This document shows positions 1 through 7,197 of a stretch of DNA of 33,397 nt, piece by piece (positions within the stretch are counted from its first letter, which is position 1; every line of letters begins with the position of its first letter). The notes under the pieces were generated by a model. That model was not told the DNA's origin. It did no database searches and saw only the letters and a list, made by a program, of their open reading frames with translations. The translations under genes and the position numbers were made by a program. Origin of the DNA: Desulfosporosinus nitroreducens. Lineage in GTDB: Bacteria > Bacillota > Desulfitobacteriia > Desulfitobacteriales > Desulfitobacteriaceae. The stretch lies in NCBI RefSeq assembly GCF_023897015.1, contig NZ_JAMHFY010000038.1:1-33397 (forward strand), in the 5' to 3' direction.

Positions 1-243
1 AAGGAATACTATTAATATGAAATATCTGGTACATTATCTTTTTGATTCTTTTTGTCTTTACATCCGAGCCACTATAACCCAACGATCACTTATACAAATG
101 CCAGACCTTTTTACATTAAATAAACCGTCTGGATCGATATATTTCCCCCTACAACACGACACCCGTTTCATTGCGATACCATGGAAGCTCAAAGGTTTCG
201 GTTGATTCTCCGTTAGTTCCAAAGTTTCGGCAGCCTGAGCCGT

Positions 244-429
244 TTACTTAGGGATAGCGATCCAACAACAAAATAAGCCGACCAAGGTGTGAACAACTAC
301 CACCCAGTCAGCTATAACTTGTCTAGCATTGGTATTTGTCGAGTTGCTTTTATTTGTATTTGACCCAGTAGAGACTTCTACTTTTTTCTTAATTGTCACC
401 GAGCATTTATCAGTAAAACCTCCATCCTC
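244..429 (-). pseudogene. C-terminal fragment of a Big_2 (Ig-like) surface protein
   Basis: An open frame of 61 codons without a start reads EDGGFTDKCSVTIKKK at its beginning. This matches the usual last strand of bacterial Ig-like group 2 domains (DGG-x-T-x-x-C-x-VTV). A Ser/Thr/Asn-rich linker and a hydrophobic tail follow, ending in a TAA stop. The fragment begins exactly where the transposase-like frame at 431-610 stops resembling a transposase, so the rest of the gene was probably lost by insertion or deletion there. Family assignment rests on a short motif. The remaining bases from 1 to 243 show no supportable gene. Confidence 0.45.
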
Positions 430-610
430 GTATTGGCTCTAGGTTCATTTGGTCAACGGCTTTATTAACAACACGGACTACATGATCGTTTAGAATTAAG
501 CTCTCAATACTTATTGGAAGGGTTAATTGGTTTTGCATATAGGGAATAAATACTTTTTTATCATGAACTTTTTGCCCTTTCTTAGACACTGGCAAGCCCT
601 CCATAATCAT
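410..610 (-). pseudogene. Truncated IS1182-like transposase, N-terminal part
   Basis: A 66-codon frame contains QNQLTLPISIESLI followed by NDHVVRVVNKAVDQMNLEPI. This resembles the N-terminus of IS1182/IS5-superfamily transposases, which normally continues into a Y-x-GGG-x-S-YHP segment. Here that segment is missing: the last residues (RGWRFY) come from an out-of-frame read of the adjoining Big_2 fragment, so the junction is near 430. Full transposases are over 400 residues, so this is a non-functional remnant. No clean inverted repeat end was seen beside it. Confidence 0.55.
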
Positions 611-668
611 GTAATATTGTGTATATTTCCCTTATATTATACCATTTTTACTCTATTATTTGAATGGA

Positions 669-704
669 AAAGTCGCTTAAACCAGTTAGTTTAGGCGACT
701 TTTT
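669..704. terminator. Bidirectional rho-independent terminator-like hairpin
   Basis: A 12-bp stem, AAGTCGCTTAAA with TTTAGGCGACTT (one G-T pair) and an 8-base loop, is followed by TTTT on the plus strand and also by a T-run on the minus strand. It lies between the IS fragment and the radical SAM gene, which ends at 896. The 190 bases between it and that stop codon show no gene. Confidence 0.6.
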
Positions 705-895
705 GAGCTAAGTTTTGTTACGGCCCCTGGTTCAATACATCTCGAGTTTGCGTCACTGGCACACAGTCATTTCACAGAATTGAAAACATCACTCCACATG
801 TTAATTTTAAGTTATTAAGTTACATGCCAAGCGTATCAAATTTACGAAGAACTATTGTCAGCACCTTGTTTTTCAACATTTGGTATCTTACCTCA

Positions 896-2017
896 CTAAA
901 AAACCAGCTCTCCTGGTCTATAGCCGGCAGGCAATTCCTCTTCACTTAAAAATTTGAAATTGTCATCACGCAGTATGGGTAAAAATACTTCGTAGGGTAT
1001 CCTGAAAAACGCACAGGTATAATTACTGGATCCGACCCACCTACCTTCATTGCCACTAAAATTCAAACCTCTGGCAAATTTCGTATAGTTTGAGCAATCA
1101 TGAACTGCTAAATCCCAGCTTTCTTCAACGGCTATTTTCATGAATTTCAGAGTTAATTCCCTACTCCAAATTGGAGATATATAGCCATGTCTGGAAATAT
1201 ACATGTTTTCCCCGTAATAATTGTCTATGTTATTGGCATTTAAGTGCAATTCTGCACAATTAATAAAATCGAGTTTTGTCTCTAAGATCGCTTGCTTCTT
1301 GAAAAAAGTTTCGAAGAACTCAGGGGTCATTGGCGTTTCAATACCTACATTTTTGATGTATTTTTTCGCTATTGCCATAATTTCAATCACTTTGTCCGAA
1401 CAATTTGAGGCACCCAGGTTGAAACGCAACTCGTCAAGACCGGCTTCACCTAACGCTTTTAACGTCTCTTCCGTAGCTAAAGTGCCATTTGTATAGAGAT
1501 GTTGATGAATCCCTGCATCACTGAATTTCTTTATAACCGAATAATATTTTTCAATTTCCATGAATGGCTCTAAATAAACGTAGGAAATGCCCGTGGGCTT
1601 CTGTTGGATGGAAAGAAGTAAATCAATGTCCTTCTCATAAAATTTTGTATCTCCGATTTCCCACATACCTTCGCCAACCGGAGCAATATCATCCAGTTCT
1701 CCATAATGATAGCAGAACTTACACTCTAAGTTACATTTGTTCGTTTTCCTGATTGCACTCAAACCGGTTCCCAATAGACAAGAACGACATCCTTTGGGGA
1801 ACTTGCTTTCATTTCCCACAAAAAAAGTTCTATTCTCCAAAGTTTTCAAGCCTCTGATTTCCGACATTAACATATCATTTCTATGATCGATGGCAGCCTC
1901 AATTTGTGCAAAGGTAGCGTAAATGATTTCTTGTTGTTTTGTCATAACTTCCTCATCCTCTGGCAATATTGAAAAGAATTCAAACCAAGTCAACGCATCT
2001 TTCTTTGAAATTTTCAT
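896..2017 (-). CDS. Radical SAM protein
   Basis: The 373-residue product carries the radical SAM cluster motif CNLECKFC (CxxxCxxC) near residue 118, preceded by another cysteine pair (GCRSC) around residue 99. Such enzymes bind a [4Fe-4S] cluster and cleave S-adenosylmethionine to start radical chemistry; the substrate here cannot be told. The segment VYLEPFMEIEKYY and the later LYTNGT are typical of the SAM-binding half-barrel. I chose the ATG at 2017 rather than the longer frame (to 2083) because AGGAGG sits seven bases upstream of it. Two very short frames with good ribosome sites lie upstream on the same strand, so a peptide-modifying role is possible but unproven. Confidence 0.85.
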   Translation of the reverse strand: MKISKKDALTWFEFFSILPEDEEVMTKQQEIIYATFAQIEAAIDHRNDMLMSEIRGLKTLENRTFFVGNESKFPKGCRSCLLGTGLSAIRKTNKCNLECKFCYHYGELDDIAPVGEGMWEIGDTKFYEKDIDLLLSIQQKPTGISYVYLEPFMEIEKYYSVIKKFSDAGIHQHLYTNGTLATEETLKALGEAGLDELRFNLGASNCSDKVIEIMAIAKKYIKNVGIETPMTPEFFETFFKKQAILETKLDFINCAELHLNANNIDNYYGENMYISRHGYISPIWSRELTLKFMKIAVEESWDLAVHDCSNYTKFARGLNFSGNEGRWVGSSNYTCAFFRIPYEVFLPILRDDNFKFLSEEELPAGYRPGELVF

Positions 2018-2268
2018 AACATGTCCTCCTATAATTAATTCTACTAAAAATTCGATTCCTATCTTCCTGCTACGCTTTTTCACATAATACCATAAAAATT
2101 TAAGATTAACATGGGTATAGCCTCGCCAAGAATTATGTGCCCTTCAGGGATTTTCCCGATCCATTATGCAAATCACCTAGACTTGCGGCTCACTCATGCT
2201 GTTCTCCTCCAATGCAAAATGCAAAGCCACTACGCAACAAATTATGTACTAATTTTTCCAATTGAGCA

Positions 2269-2355
2269 TCATTTGCAATATTCTTGGGAATCAAATACCG
2301 TGGTATTGTTCCTGATTGCAAAGGGTTTCAATTTGAGGGTCTGAGTGAGATTCAT
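2269..2355 (-). other. Very short overlapping ORF (28 codons)
   Basis: The frame starts MNLTQTLKLKPF and its ATG overlaps the stop of the upstream 47-codon frame in an ATGA arrangement typical of coupled translation. The first ten residues faintly recall the start of TnpB-type proteins of IS605/IS607 elements, but the rest does not. After its stop, another frame stays open and reads LEKLVHNLLRSGFAFCIGGE, so the stretch 2130-2355 may be a decayed gene. Treat as tentative. Confidence 0.2.
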
Positions 2356-2495
2356 CCCTGATCAAAAGGAATTTGCATCCCATTAACGGGGTACTTTGAT
2401 TTCATCGTTTTTTCCTCCCAAACATATTCCAGTTCATTGTAAATCAATGCCTCCCTCCTGTCCAATAGCTTCCCCTCTGCAAAACCATAGGGCAT
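2352..2495 (-). CDS. Small ORF of 47 residues with a strong ribosome site
   Basis: The ATG at 2495 is preceded by AAAGGAGGGG with a six-base gap, about as good a ribosome site as this genome uses. The peptide starts MPYGFAEGKLLDRREALIYN and ends PVNGMQIPFDQG. It is charged, with one tryptophan, no cysteine and no membrane segment, and I recognise no family. The ribosome site falls in the loop and the start codon in the stem of the 2486-2529 hairpin, so translation could be gated by that structure. It lies between the Spo0A-like gene and the radical SAM gene, all on the same strand. It could also be a chance frame in a decayed region. Confidence 0.35.
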   Translation of the reverse strand: MPYGFAEGKLLDRREALIYNELEYVWEEKTMKSKYPVNGMQIPFDQG

Positions 2496-2529
2496 GAATC
2501 CCCTCCTTTGGCAGGATTCATGCCCTATG
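2486..2529 (-). promoter_or_regulatory. Perfect 16-bp hairpin around a ribosome site
   Basis: CATAGGGCATGAATCC pairs perfectly with GGATTCATGCCCTATG, leaving a 12-base loop that contains the AAAGGAGG ribosome site of the 47-codon frame. It begins four bases after the stop of the Spo0A-like gene. On the minus strand a short GGTTTTGC follows, a weak U-run, so it could be that gene's terminator or a translation switch. Which one cannot be decided from sequence. Confidence 0.6.
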
Positions 2530-2532
2530 ATT

Positions 2533-2757
2533 CTATTTTTCTTCCCTTTTTAATTCCCTATCAGCATATGTAACAAATTCTTTCGGAGTGGGTACTCCTT
2601 TCTTGCAAGCAATACTTTCTTGTATTGTCTTCTCACTTTCAGATCTAGTCGGTTTTTTATAAGCATACTCAATAGCGGTCCGCATATCTCTTTTAACTTC
2701 CTGAACAGATACCCCATGCTCTTTGGCTATTTTTCGATAGACTCTTCTCATACTCAA
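2533..2757 (-). CDS. Small Spo0A C-terminal-like protein
   Basis: This 74-residue protein (MSMRRVYRKIAKEHGVSVQE...) matches small clostridial proteins annotated as 'sporulation initiation factor Spo0A C-terminal'. These keep the helical IAKxHGVSVxEVKRDMRTAIEYAY region and a PTPKEFV segment but lack a receiver domain. Its DNA-binding ability is uncertain because only part of the Spo0A effector fold can be present. The likely start is TTG at 2757, seven bases after GAGGTGG; the ATG at 2751 is farther away. It is divergent from the XRE regulator at 2899, with a long inverted repeat between them. Confidence 0.6.
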   Translation of the reverse strand: MSMRRVYRKIAKEHGVSVQEVKRDMRTAIEYAYKKPTRSESEKTIQESIACKKGVPTPKEFVTYADRELKREEK

Positions 2758-2807
2758 AACAATTCCACCTCAATCAACTAATTAAAATAGATATTAATTA
2801 AATTATA

Positions 2808-2853
2808 GACGATTAAATTATATATTTCAGCACAATCAAATAATTTAATCGTC
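2808..2853. promoter_or_regulatory. 14-bp inverted repeat, probable operator
   Basis: GACGATTAAATTAT and ATAATTTAATCGTC form a perfect inverted repeat with an 18-base spacer, midway in the AT-rich gap between the divergent Spo0A-like and XRE genes. Position and symmetry suggest an operator for the XRE-family protein or overlapping divergent promoters. Binding is inferred. Confidence 0.5.
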
Positions 2854-2898
2854 CGGTACTGCCAATACTATCTATTAGAATTAGACAGAGGTGGTATT

Positions 2899-3207
2899 AT
2901 GGATGATTGTTTTATTCGTAATAGAATCAGCGAATTGAGGATTCAGAAAAATGTTTCTGAACGAAGTATGAGTATTGATTTAGGACACAGCCCCAGCTAT
3001 ATTCACAGCATAGTTTCCGGAAAAGCGCTGCCATCCATGGCAGAATTTTTATACATCTGCAAATACTTCAAAATATCCCCCAAGGACTTTTTTGATGACG
3101 GCACAAGTAACCCGGCTCTAATGCATGCCGTGGTGAATGACTTAAAAAGCTTGAATGAGAATCAGATTGTAAACATCCATGAAATTATCAAGGGTCTAAA
3201 AAAATGA
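2899..3207 (+). CDS. XRE-family transcriptional regulator
   Basis: The 102-residue protein has a lambda-Cro/XRE helix-turn-helix over roughly residues 7-63 (RISELRIQKNVSERSMSIDL, then SPSYIHSIVSGKALPSM) and a short helical tail. It is a one-domain repressor type, with no peptidase or ligand domain. GAGGTGG lies four bases before the ATG. The neighbouring divergent Spo0A-like gene and the palindrome between them suggest it controls that gene and itself. Its last codons overlap the opposite-strand TOPRIM remnant by 20 bases. Confidence 0.8.
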   Translation: MDDCFIRNRISELRIQKNVSERSMSIDLGHSPSYIHSIVSGKALPSMAEFLYICKYFKISPKDFFDDGTSNPALMHAVVNDLKSLNENQIVNIHEIIKGLKK

Positions 3208-3769
3208 AGCTGGTGAGGTTTATGTCAATGACGGCGTAACGCGCGGCTGATGGGGGCTGCTTGTGAGAGAGACTTATATGGAAGCCATATATTATTGTCC
3301 CTCCTGTCAGCCACCGGCCCAGTTTATCCCGAAGGCTTTGATCCAGGCTCTCCTGCAGGATCCTTTCCGGGGGTATCACTTTGCCTTTATCGTGCAATTG
3401 GATTTTTCCCTCCAGCCAGGCCAGAAACTGGGGAGTACTCATGGCATTCAGTTCCACTCTGTAGTTCTGCAGCCAGCTCTCCCACCGCGGATCAATATAG
3501 CTGGCCACGCCCTTCTTACGGTCGGATTTCCCCACCCGTTCCACCTCCAGCCCCATGGCGAGGGCTTCTTCAGGGTCTAAGCCCAGATTGATGATCTTCA
3601 CTTTTCTGCCGGGCCTGGCTCTGGTTTCATTCTGTAGGGTATCATAGATGATCGTGCCATAAGCGTCGGCGTCATGAATGCAGAAAAAGGTGATCTCTTC
3701 CTCGGAATTTTCCCCGTGGGCATCCAGTAAATCCTTCACAGCCCGGCTGGCGTAGGAAGCGCGCCATTT
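3188..3769 (-). pseudogene. Truncated TOPRIM-domain (topoisomerase VI A/Spo11-like) protein
   Basis: An open frame without its natural start contains FFCIHDADAYGTIIYDTLQ, a TOPRIM-like D-x-D-x-YG segment. It continues KVKIINLGLDPEEALAMGLE and, further on, YRVELNAMSTPQFLAWLE and KVIPPERIL. I recognise this from large topoisomerase VI A-like proteins of mobile or plasmid origin. Reading upstream from the GTG at 3739, the frame stays coding-like (KWRASYASRAV) until about 3769, where sequence of the YVTN fragment begins, so the 5' part is lost. The last 40 residues look less native and overlap the XRE gene end. The stretch is visibly richer in G+C than its neighbours, suggesting transfer. Nothing indicates that it is expressed. 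Confidence 0.6.
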
Positions 3770-3928
3770 GGAATTGCAATTACTCCCGACGGTTCACGTG
3801 CTTTTGTCGCGAATATTGGTAATAGAACCGTTTCAGTGCTCGATACGGCTATTAATGCGGTCATTGCAACCTTGCCAGCAGGGAACAGTCCTAATACAGT
3901 TGCGATTACCCCTATTCTTTTATTTTAG
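3767..3928 (+). pseudogene. YVTN beta-propeller protein tail, copy 1
   Basis: The frame reads GIAITPDGSRAFVANIGNRT and VSVLDTAINAVIATLPAG, then ends in AITPILLF and TAG. This is the repeat of the YVTN/40-residue beta-propeller family (surface or secreted proteins). Only the last blade and a half remain, and there is no start. The 5' edge is the junction with the TOPRIM remnant near 3765-3770. Confidence 0.65.
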
Positions 3929-3974
3929 GGTGGAACCTTTTTGGGGGAGCGCGGTATTATTGTTTTAACCTAAA

Positions 3975-4009
3975 CAAGACCTCCCGTGCGTTTTGCCCGG
4001 GAGGTCTTG
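3975..4009 (+). terminator. Hairpin terminator after YVTN copy 1
   Basis: CAAGACCTCCCG pairs perfectly with CGGGAGGTCTTG (12 bp, 11-base loop). It lies 46 bases after the stop of the first YVTN tail. The following tract TACTCTTA is only weakly T-rich, so it is a strong hairpin with a modest terminator tail. It was probably the terminator of the original propeller gene. Confidence 0.55.
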
Positions 4010-4014
4010 TACTC

Positions 4015-4197
4015 TTACCTGCCGGAAGCGGTCCACAAGGAATTGCGATTACCCCCGACGGTTCACGAGCTTATGTCGTAAATATTACTACTGATACTGT
4101 CACTGTACTCGATACGGCTATTAATGCGGCCATTGCTACCCTGCCAGCAGGGGACCGTCCTCAACAAATTGCAATTACCCCGATTCTTTTATTTTAA
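4015..4197 (+). pseudogene. YVTN beta-propeller protein tail, copy 2
   Basis: The frame LLPAGSGPQGIAITPDGSRA continues VTVLDTAINAAIATLPAG and ends in the same AITPILLF plus TAA as copy 1. Several stretches are nearly identical at the DNA level (for example CGATACGGCTATTAATGCGG). It begins just after the hairpin that follows copy 1, so two propeller-gene 3' ends lie head to tail with no 5' parts. A remnant of recombination between repeated genes is the simplest reading. Confidence 0.6.
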
Positions 4198-4395
4198 ACT
4201 TTGCCCTGGCGATAAATACCCCGTTTTGTAATAGCTCCCTAGTTTTGAGTTAAGCTGCGCATATATTCTCGAACCGGATGTCTCCTTTTTTTCCTGTATC
4301 GGGTCGTAATCGTATCCGTCATGATCCTCGATGTAGGAACGACCACAGCCATCGTTATTCTTAACGAATACCTCGTCGCCAGAACAGCTCAACAC
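4189..4395 (-). CDS. Hypothetical ORF fragment, 68 residues
   Basis: The frame contains LSCSGDEVFVKNNDGCGRSY and HDGYDYDPIQEKKE. It stays open upstream of the GTG at 4395 (EPFDSPLFPYV) until a stop near 4437, so it may be the end of a truncated gene. I recognise no family. It overlaps the end of YVTN copy 2 by nine bases on the opposite strand. A 9-bp inverted repeat (GGGTTCTGG at 4420-4428 and CCAGAACCC at 4454-4462) lies just upstream. From 4540 to about 4800 I see no gene. Confidence 0.25.
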   Translation of the reverse strand: MLSCSGDEVFVKNNDGCGRSYIEDHDGYDYDPIQEKKETSGSRIYAQLNSKLGSYYKTGYLSPGQSLK

Positions 4396-4806
4396 ATACG
4401 GAAACAGCGGAGAATCGAAGGGTTCTGGGGCTGTTCGTCAATGTCGCTCGGTTCCAGAACCCTTATAACAGCCAGTTTCGGGGCTGGGGGACATGCAGCA
4501 GGACGCAACTCGCCGGGTATTACATCCGTTGGAACTTAAGCCCCAAAAAAACCTTACAATGACGTAACACCTACGTGCATCGTCACGATAAAAAAGCTAT
4601 AATTTTTGTAGTCATTTTGCCGTGACCAGGGTGCGCGGAGTGCTCGATTTGTTGGGTTAGAAAACACCGTGAGTGTAAATTGTCATAATATATAACATTT
4701 TATATTTTCAGGACTAGCTAGAATGATAAGTTATTAACTCTTTCAAATAATACACATAGATAAAGGATTATTTGAACCGAGAAAAGACTAATAAAATTTG
4801 CCATAC

Positions 4807-4836
4807 TGAAAACTTTTCAGTGATTCAAATAGTCTA
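4807..4836 (+). promoter_or_regulatory. Predicted ECF-type promoter for sigma/anti-sigma operon
   Basis: TGAAAACTTTT followed at about 18 bases by GTCTAA resembles the TGAAAC/CGTCTA promoters of ECF sigma factors of the SigV/SigW class. It lies 23 bases before the start codon, with AGGAGG between. It suggests autoregulation by the sigma factor it precedes. This is a pattern match only. Confidence 0.45.
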
Positions 4837-4858
4837 ACAGTCAGAAGGAGGAAAAGAG

Positions 4859-5338
4859 ATGACAAATAAACAGCTATTTGAAGCCTATATTTCTCAACAT
4901 ATAAATAGCATTTATCGGTTTGCATATACATTCACTACAAATCAAGAAGACGCTGAAGACGTAGCTAATGAAAGTATTCTTAAAGCCTTAAAATCAATAA
5001 ACTCATTAAGAAATCCTGATCAAATAGGGACATGGTTGTACAGGATTGTAGCAAACACAGCACTTTCGACTATTAAAAAAAATAAAAAAATAGTGTACAT
5101 AGATCCTATAGACATGGCGGATGTTCAAGATGATGGTGATGACTTTTCCAATATTTCTTTTGAGCAAATGATCGGCTTTCTGGAACCAAAATATAAAAGT
5201 ATCGTTGTTTTAAGATTTTTTGAGGGGATGCCTCTTGAAGATATAGCGCTTATTCTCGATGAAAATTTGAATACGGTCAAAACATGGCTGTACAAAGCGC
5301 TGAAAATACTTCGTATTGAAATGGAGGGAGCGTTATGA
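4859..5338 (+). CDS. sigV: ECF RNA polymerase sigma factor, SigV type
   Basis: The 159-residue protein has region 2 around residues 8-72 (YRFAYTFTTNQEDAEDVANE) and region 4 around residues 105-155 (PKYKSIVVLRFFEGMPLEDI, NTVKTWLYKAL). These define a minimal extracytoplasmic-function sigma factor. Its stop overlaps the start of an RsiV-like anti-sigma gene (ATGA), the arrangement of sigV-rsiV in Bacillus subtilis and related bacteria. There the pair responds to lysozyme and switches on cell-wall modification. Here neither oatA-like nor dlt genes are nearby, so the regulon is not visible. The symbol follows from the partner's type and could be another ECF paralogue. Confidence 0.75.
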   Translation: MTNKQLFEAYISQHINSIYRFAYTFTTNQEDAEDVANESILKALKSINSLRNPDQIGTWLYRIVANTALSTIKKNKKIVYIDPIDMADVQDDGDDFSNISFEQMIGFLEPKYKSIVVLRFFEGMPLEDIALILDENLNTVKTWLYKALKILRIEMEGAL

Positions 5339-6195
5339 ACAAAAAACTAGAAAAAATGAAGGAAGAATATATGCAGATTAAGGCGTCTGACACATTAAAA
5401 GAAAGGATTGATATTTCCATGAAAGCAAGCAAAAGAAATAACGCTAATACTTGGAAAAAGATAACAGGCTTAGTTGCTTGTCTCATTATTGCCTTTAGCT
5501 TATCTCTTAATCTAAGTCCGGTCTTTGCATCTACAATAGCTGATATACCTGGAATGAGCGAAATTGTAAAAGTCTTAACATTCGGAAGATATGTAGTTAA
5601 GGATGGGGGATATCAAGCTTCTATAGAAACACCAAAGATTGAAGGTCTATTAGATAAAGAGCTTCAGGATAAACTCAATAAGGATTTCAAGGATAACTCA
5701 AAGGCCCTCATTTTAGCCTTCGAAAGCGATATGAAGGAGCTTAAAAAACAGTTTCCGGGCAAAGAAGTTCATTTAGGCATTGACTCTGGATATATCGTCA
5801 AAACGAATAATGACAACATTCTGGCAATTGATGTCTATATGGCAAATACCGTCGGTTCATCATCGACTACACATAAGTTCTATACCATTGATAAGAAAAC
5901 AAAAACTTTGCTTACATTACCATCGCTCTTTAAGAAGGATTCTGATTATATTCAAAAGCTGAGCGAGTATATTACAGCCGAAATGAAAAGACAGAATGCG
6001 AAAGGAGAAAAGACCTATTGGGTAGATGATCCAACATTCGGACCCTTTAAAGGCATTAAAGAAAACCAGAATTTTCATATCAATAATGATGGCAGGATAG
6101 TAATTTGCTTTGATAAGTATGAGGTTGCTCCTGGATCATCTGGAAGCCCTGAGTTTGTTATTCCTGAAGAAGTAGTTAAGTATATATTAAAGTAA
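5335..6195 (+). CDS. rsiV: RsiV-like anti-sigma factor (DUF3298 lysozyme sensor)
   Basis: The 286-residue protein has a charged cytoplasmic N-terminus (1-40), one membrane segment (about 43-62) and a signal-peptidase-like site (SPVFAST). An extracellular region follows, containing the DUF3298 fold (THKFYTIDKKTKTLLTLPSL and FHINNDGRIVICFDKYEVAP). B. subtilis RsiV is almost the same length; it binds lysozyme, is cut by signal peptidase and Rasip, and frees SigV. The four-base overlap with the sigma gene implies coupled translation and a matched pair. The ligand in this organism is inferred by family. Confidence 0.8.
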   Translation: MNKKLEKMKEEYMQIKASDTLKERIDISMKASKRNNANTWKKITGLVACLIIAFSLSLNLSPVFASTIADIPGMSEIVKVLTFGRYVVKDGGYQASIETPKIEGLLDKELQDKLNKDFKDNSKALILAFESDMKELKKQFPGKEVHLGIDSGYIVKTNNDNILAIDVYMANTVGSSSTTHKFYTIDKKTKTLLTLPSLFKKDSDYIQKLSEYITAEMKRQNAKGEKTYWVDDPTFGPFKGIKENQNFHINNDGRIVICFDKYEVAPGSSGSPEFVIPEEVVKYILK

Positions 6196-6263
6196 TATGT
6201 AACTAAAGTATTAGCACTGCGAAATTGATGAAGACAAAAAAACAGAGAGCTTATTATCACTGT

Positions 6264-6340
6264 AACTGTCTCAACATGCCTTGAGGACAAAAAAATGGCA
6301 TTTAAGCCTAGTGGTGCCTTGGCGGCGAGATATCAAACTT
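6264..6340. repeat. Dispersed repeat, copy 1
   Basis: AACTGTCTCAACATGCCTTG opens a stretch of about 75 bases that aligns with 11181-11259: the GAGGACAAAAAAATG core, then a region ending in a GCCTTGGCGGCGAGATAT-like segment. It contains a small dyad (GTCTCAA with TTGAGGAC) followed by an A-run. It lies between rsiV and the methyltransferase gene, outside any gene. It is unlike a standard terminator because the A-run is on the wrong side for the minus strand. Confidence 0.5.
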
Positions 6341-6360
6341 CTACTGTTGCTGTCCATATC

Positions 6361-7017
6361 CTACAGAGCTGATTCTGGTTGGGTACGTGCCACAATATAG
6401 TAAATCGATCTGCAGTTTTCAGGGTCCTTTTTATATTCTATTATTTCATTGATTTCTTTTTGACATAAAGTATCTTCAATATTGTCTATTGATCTTTCCA
6501 GACAGCAGTAATATTCATTCCACCAAATATTCTCATCCAATTCAAACGCATCCAAAAGATTTAGGTTGTATTTTGTGAATAAGGCTCTCTTTTTAGCGTC
6601 ATTTTGCAGTTGGTCATGTATGATTAAATACCCTCTCTGCTTTAAAAAATTAATCAAAAGAGGCAAGCCTGTTTCAAATCCAAGGATGTTGAGCAAGCCT
6701 TCGGCTAATACGATATCGAATTGATTCTGAAACATGTTTCTATCAAAAACGGAGCCGTTTATGACTTTGATTCTGTCAGCGTGGCCTGACGTCTTTGCTT
6801 TTTCATTAAGCACTGAAACACATTCTATGTCCGAATCGACCGCATATATTTTTCCATTACAAATCTCAAGCAAAGCCAATGCCGGCTCTCCTGTACCGCA
6901 ACCCATGTCCAATATAACAGGATTATCAATTGGTGGGATTAAGGAAAAAGCTTTCATTGTATACTTAACCAGGTTTTTTCGGCAGGAATCTCTGACTTTA
7001 TAAGAATTCGGACTCAA
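6361..7017 (-). CDS. Class I SAM-dependent methyltransferase
   Basis: The 218-residue protein carries the glycine-rich SAM-binding motif VILDMGCGTGEPAL (about residues 33-46), an acidic motif II (IYAVDSDIECV) and NGSVFDRN, typical of Rossmann-fold methyltransferases of the Methyltransf_25/11 group. The substrate is unknown; nothing points to rRNA, DNA or quinone. The start is a TTG at 7017, eight bases after GAGGGGG. It is a single gene, with a dispersed repeat on each side (6264 and 7161), and convergent with rsiV. Confidence 0.75.
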   Translation of the reverse strand: MSPNSYKVRDSCRKNLVKYTMKAFSLIPPIDNPVILDMGCGTGEPALALLEICNGKIYAVDSDIECVSVLNEKAKTSGHADRIKVINGSVFDRNMFQNQFDIVLAEGLLNILGFETGLPLLINFLKQRGYLIIHDQLQNDAKKRALFTKYNLNLLDAFELDENIWWNEYYCCLERSIDNIEDTLCQKEINEIIEYKKDPENCRSIYYIVARTQPESAL

Positions 7018-7160
7018 TTAAAATCCCCCTCTTCTTTAGAATATGAGAGGCCCTCTTCTAAGATAACTGAAAAAGTATTTTTCCCGACCCATACACAGTC
7101 TCCGAACAGATAGAGGTATCTCAGGTACAAGTGACTAATCAATTTTTGATAAGTTTATAC

Positions 7161-7178
7161 GTCTCCACATGCCTTGAG
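7161..7178. repeat. Dispersed repeat, copy 2 (core only)
   Basis: GTCTCCACATGCCTTGAG is identical to the core of the copy at 11184-11201, but the following bases differ, so this is a truncated copy. It lies about 20 bases beyond the stop of the nitroreductase gene. Confidence 0.4.
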
Positions 7179-7197
7179 TTAGTTCTATGTCAAAAAT

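Noticed and set aside
17-205. 62-codon plus-strand frame at the left edge
   Set aside because: No convincing ribosome site, no recognisable motif, and composition looks non-coding.
2111-2344. 77-codon plus-strand frame
   Set aside because: It has no ribosome site and lies opposite the more coding-like minus-strand small frames.
3250-3591. Two long plus-strand frames in the TOPRIM region
   Set aside because: They are antisense shadows in a G+C-rich stretch; the minus-strand frame carries the recognisable motifs.
4321-4539. 72-codon plus-strand frame
   Set aside because: No ribosome site or family; it is opposite the slightly better minus-strand fragment and spans a 9-bp inverted repeat.
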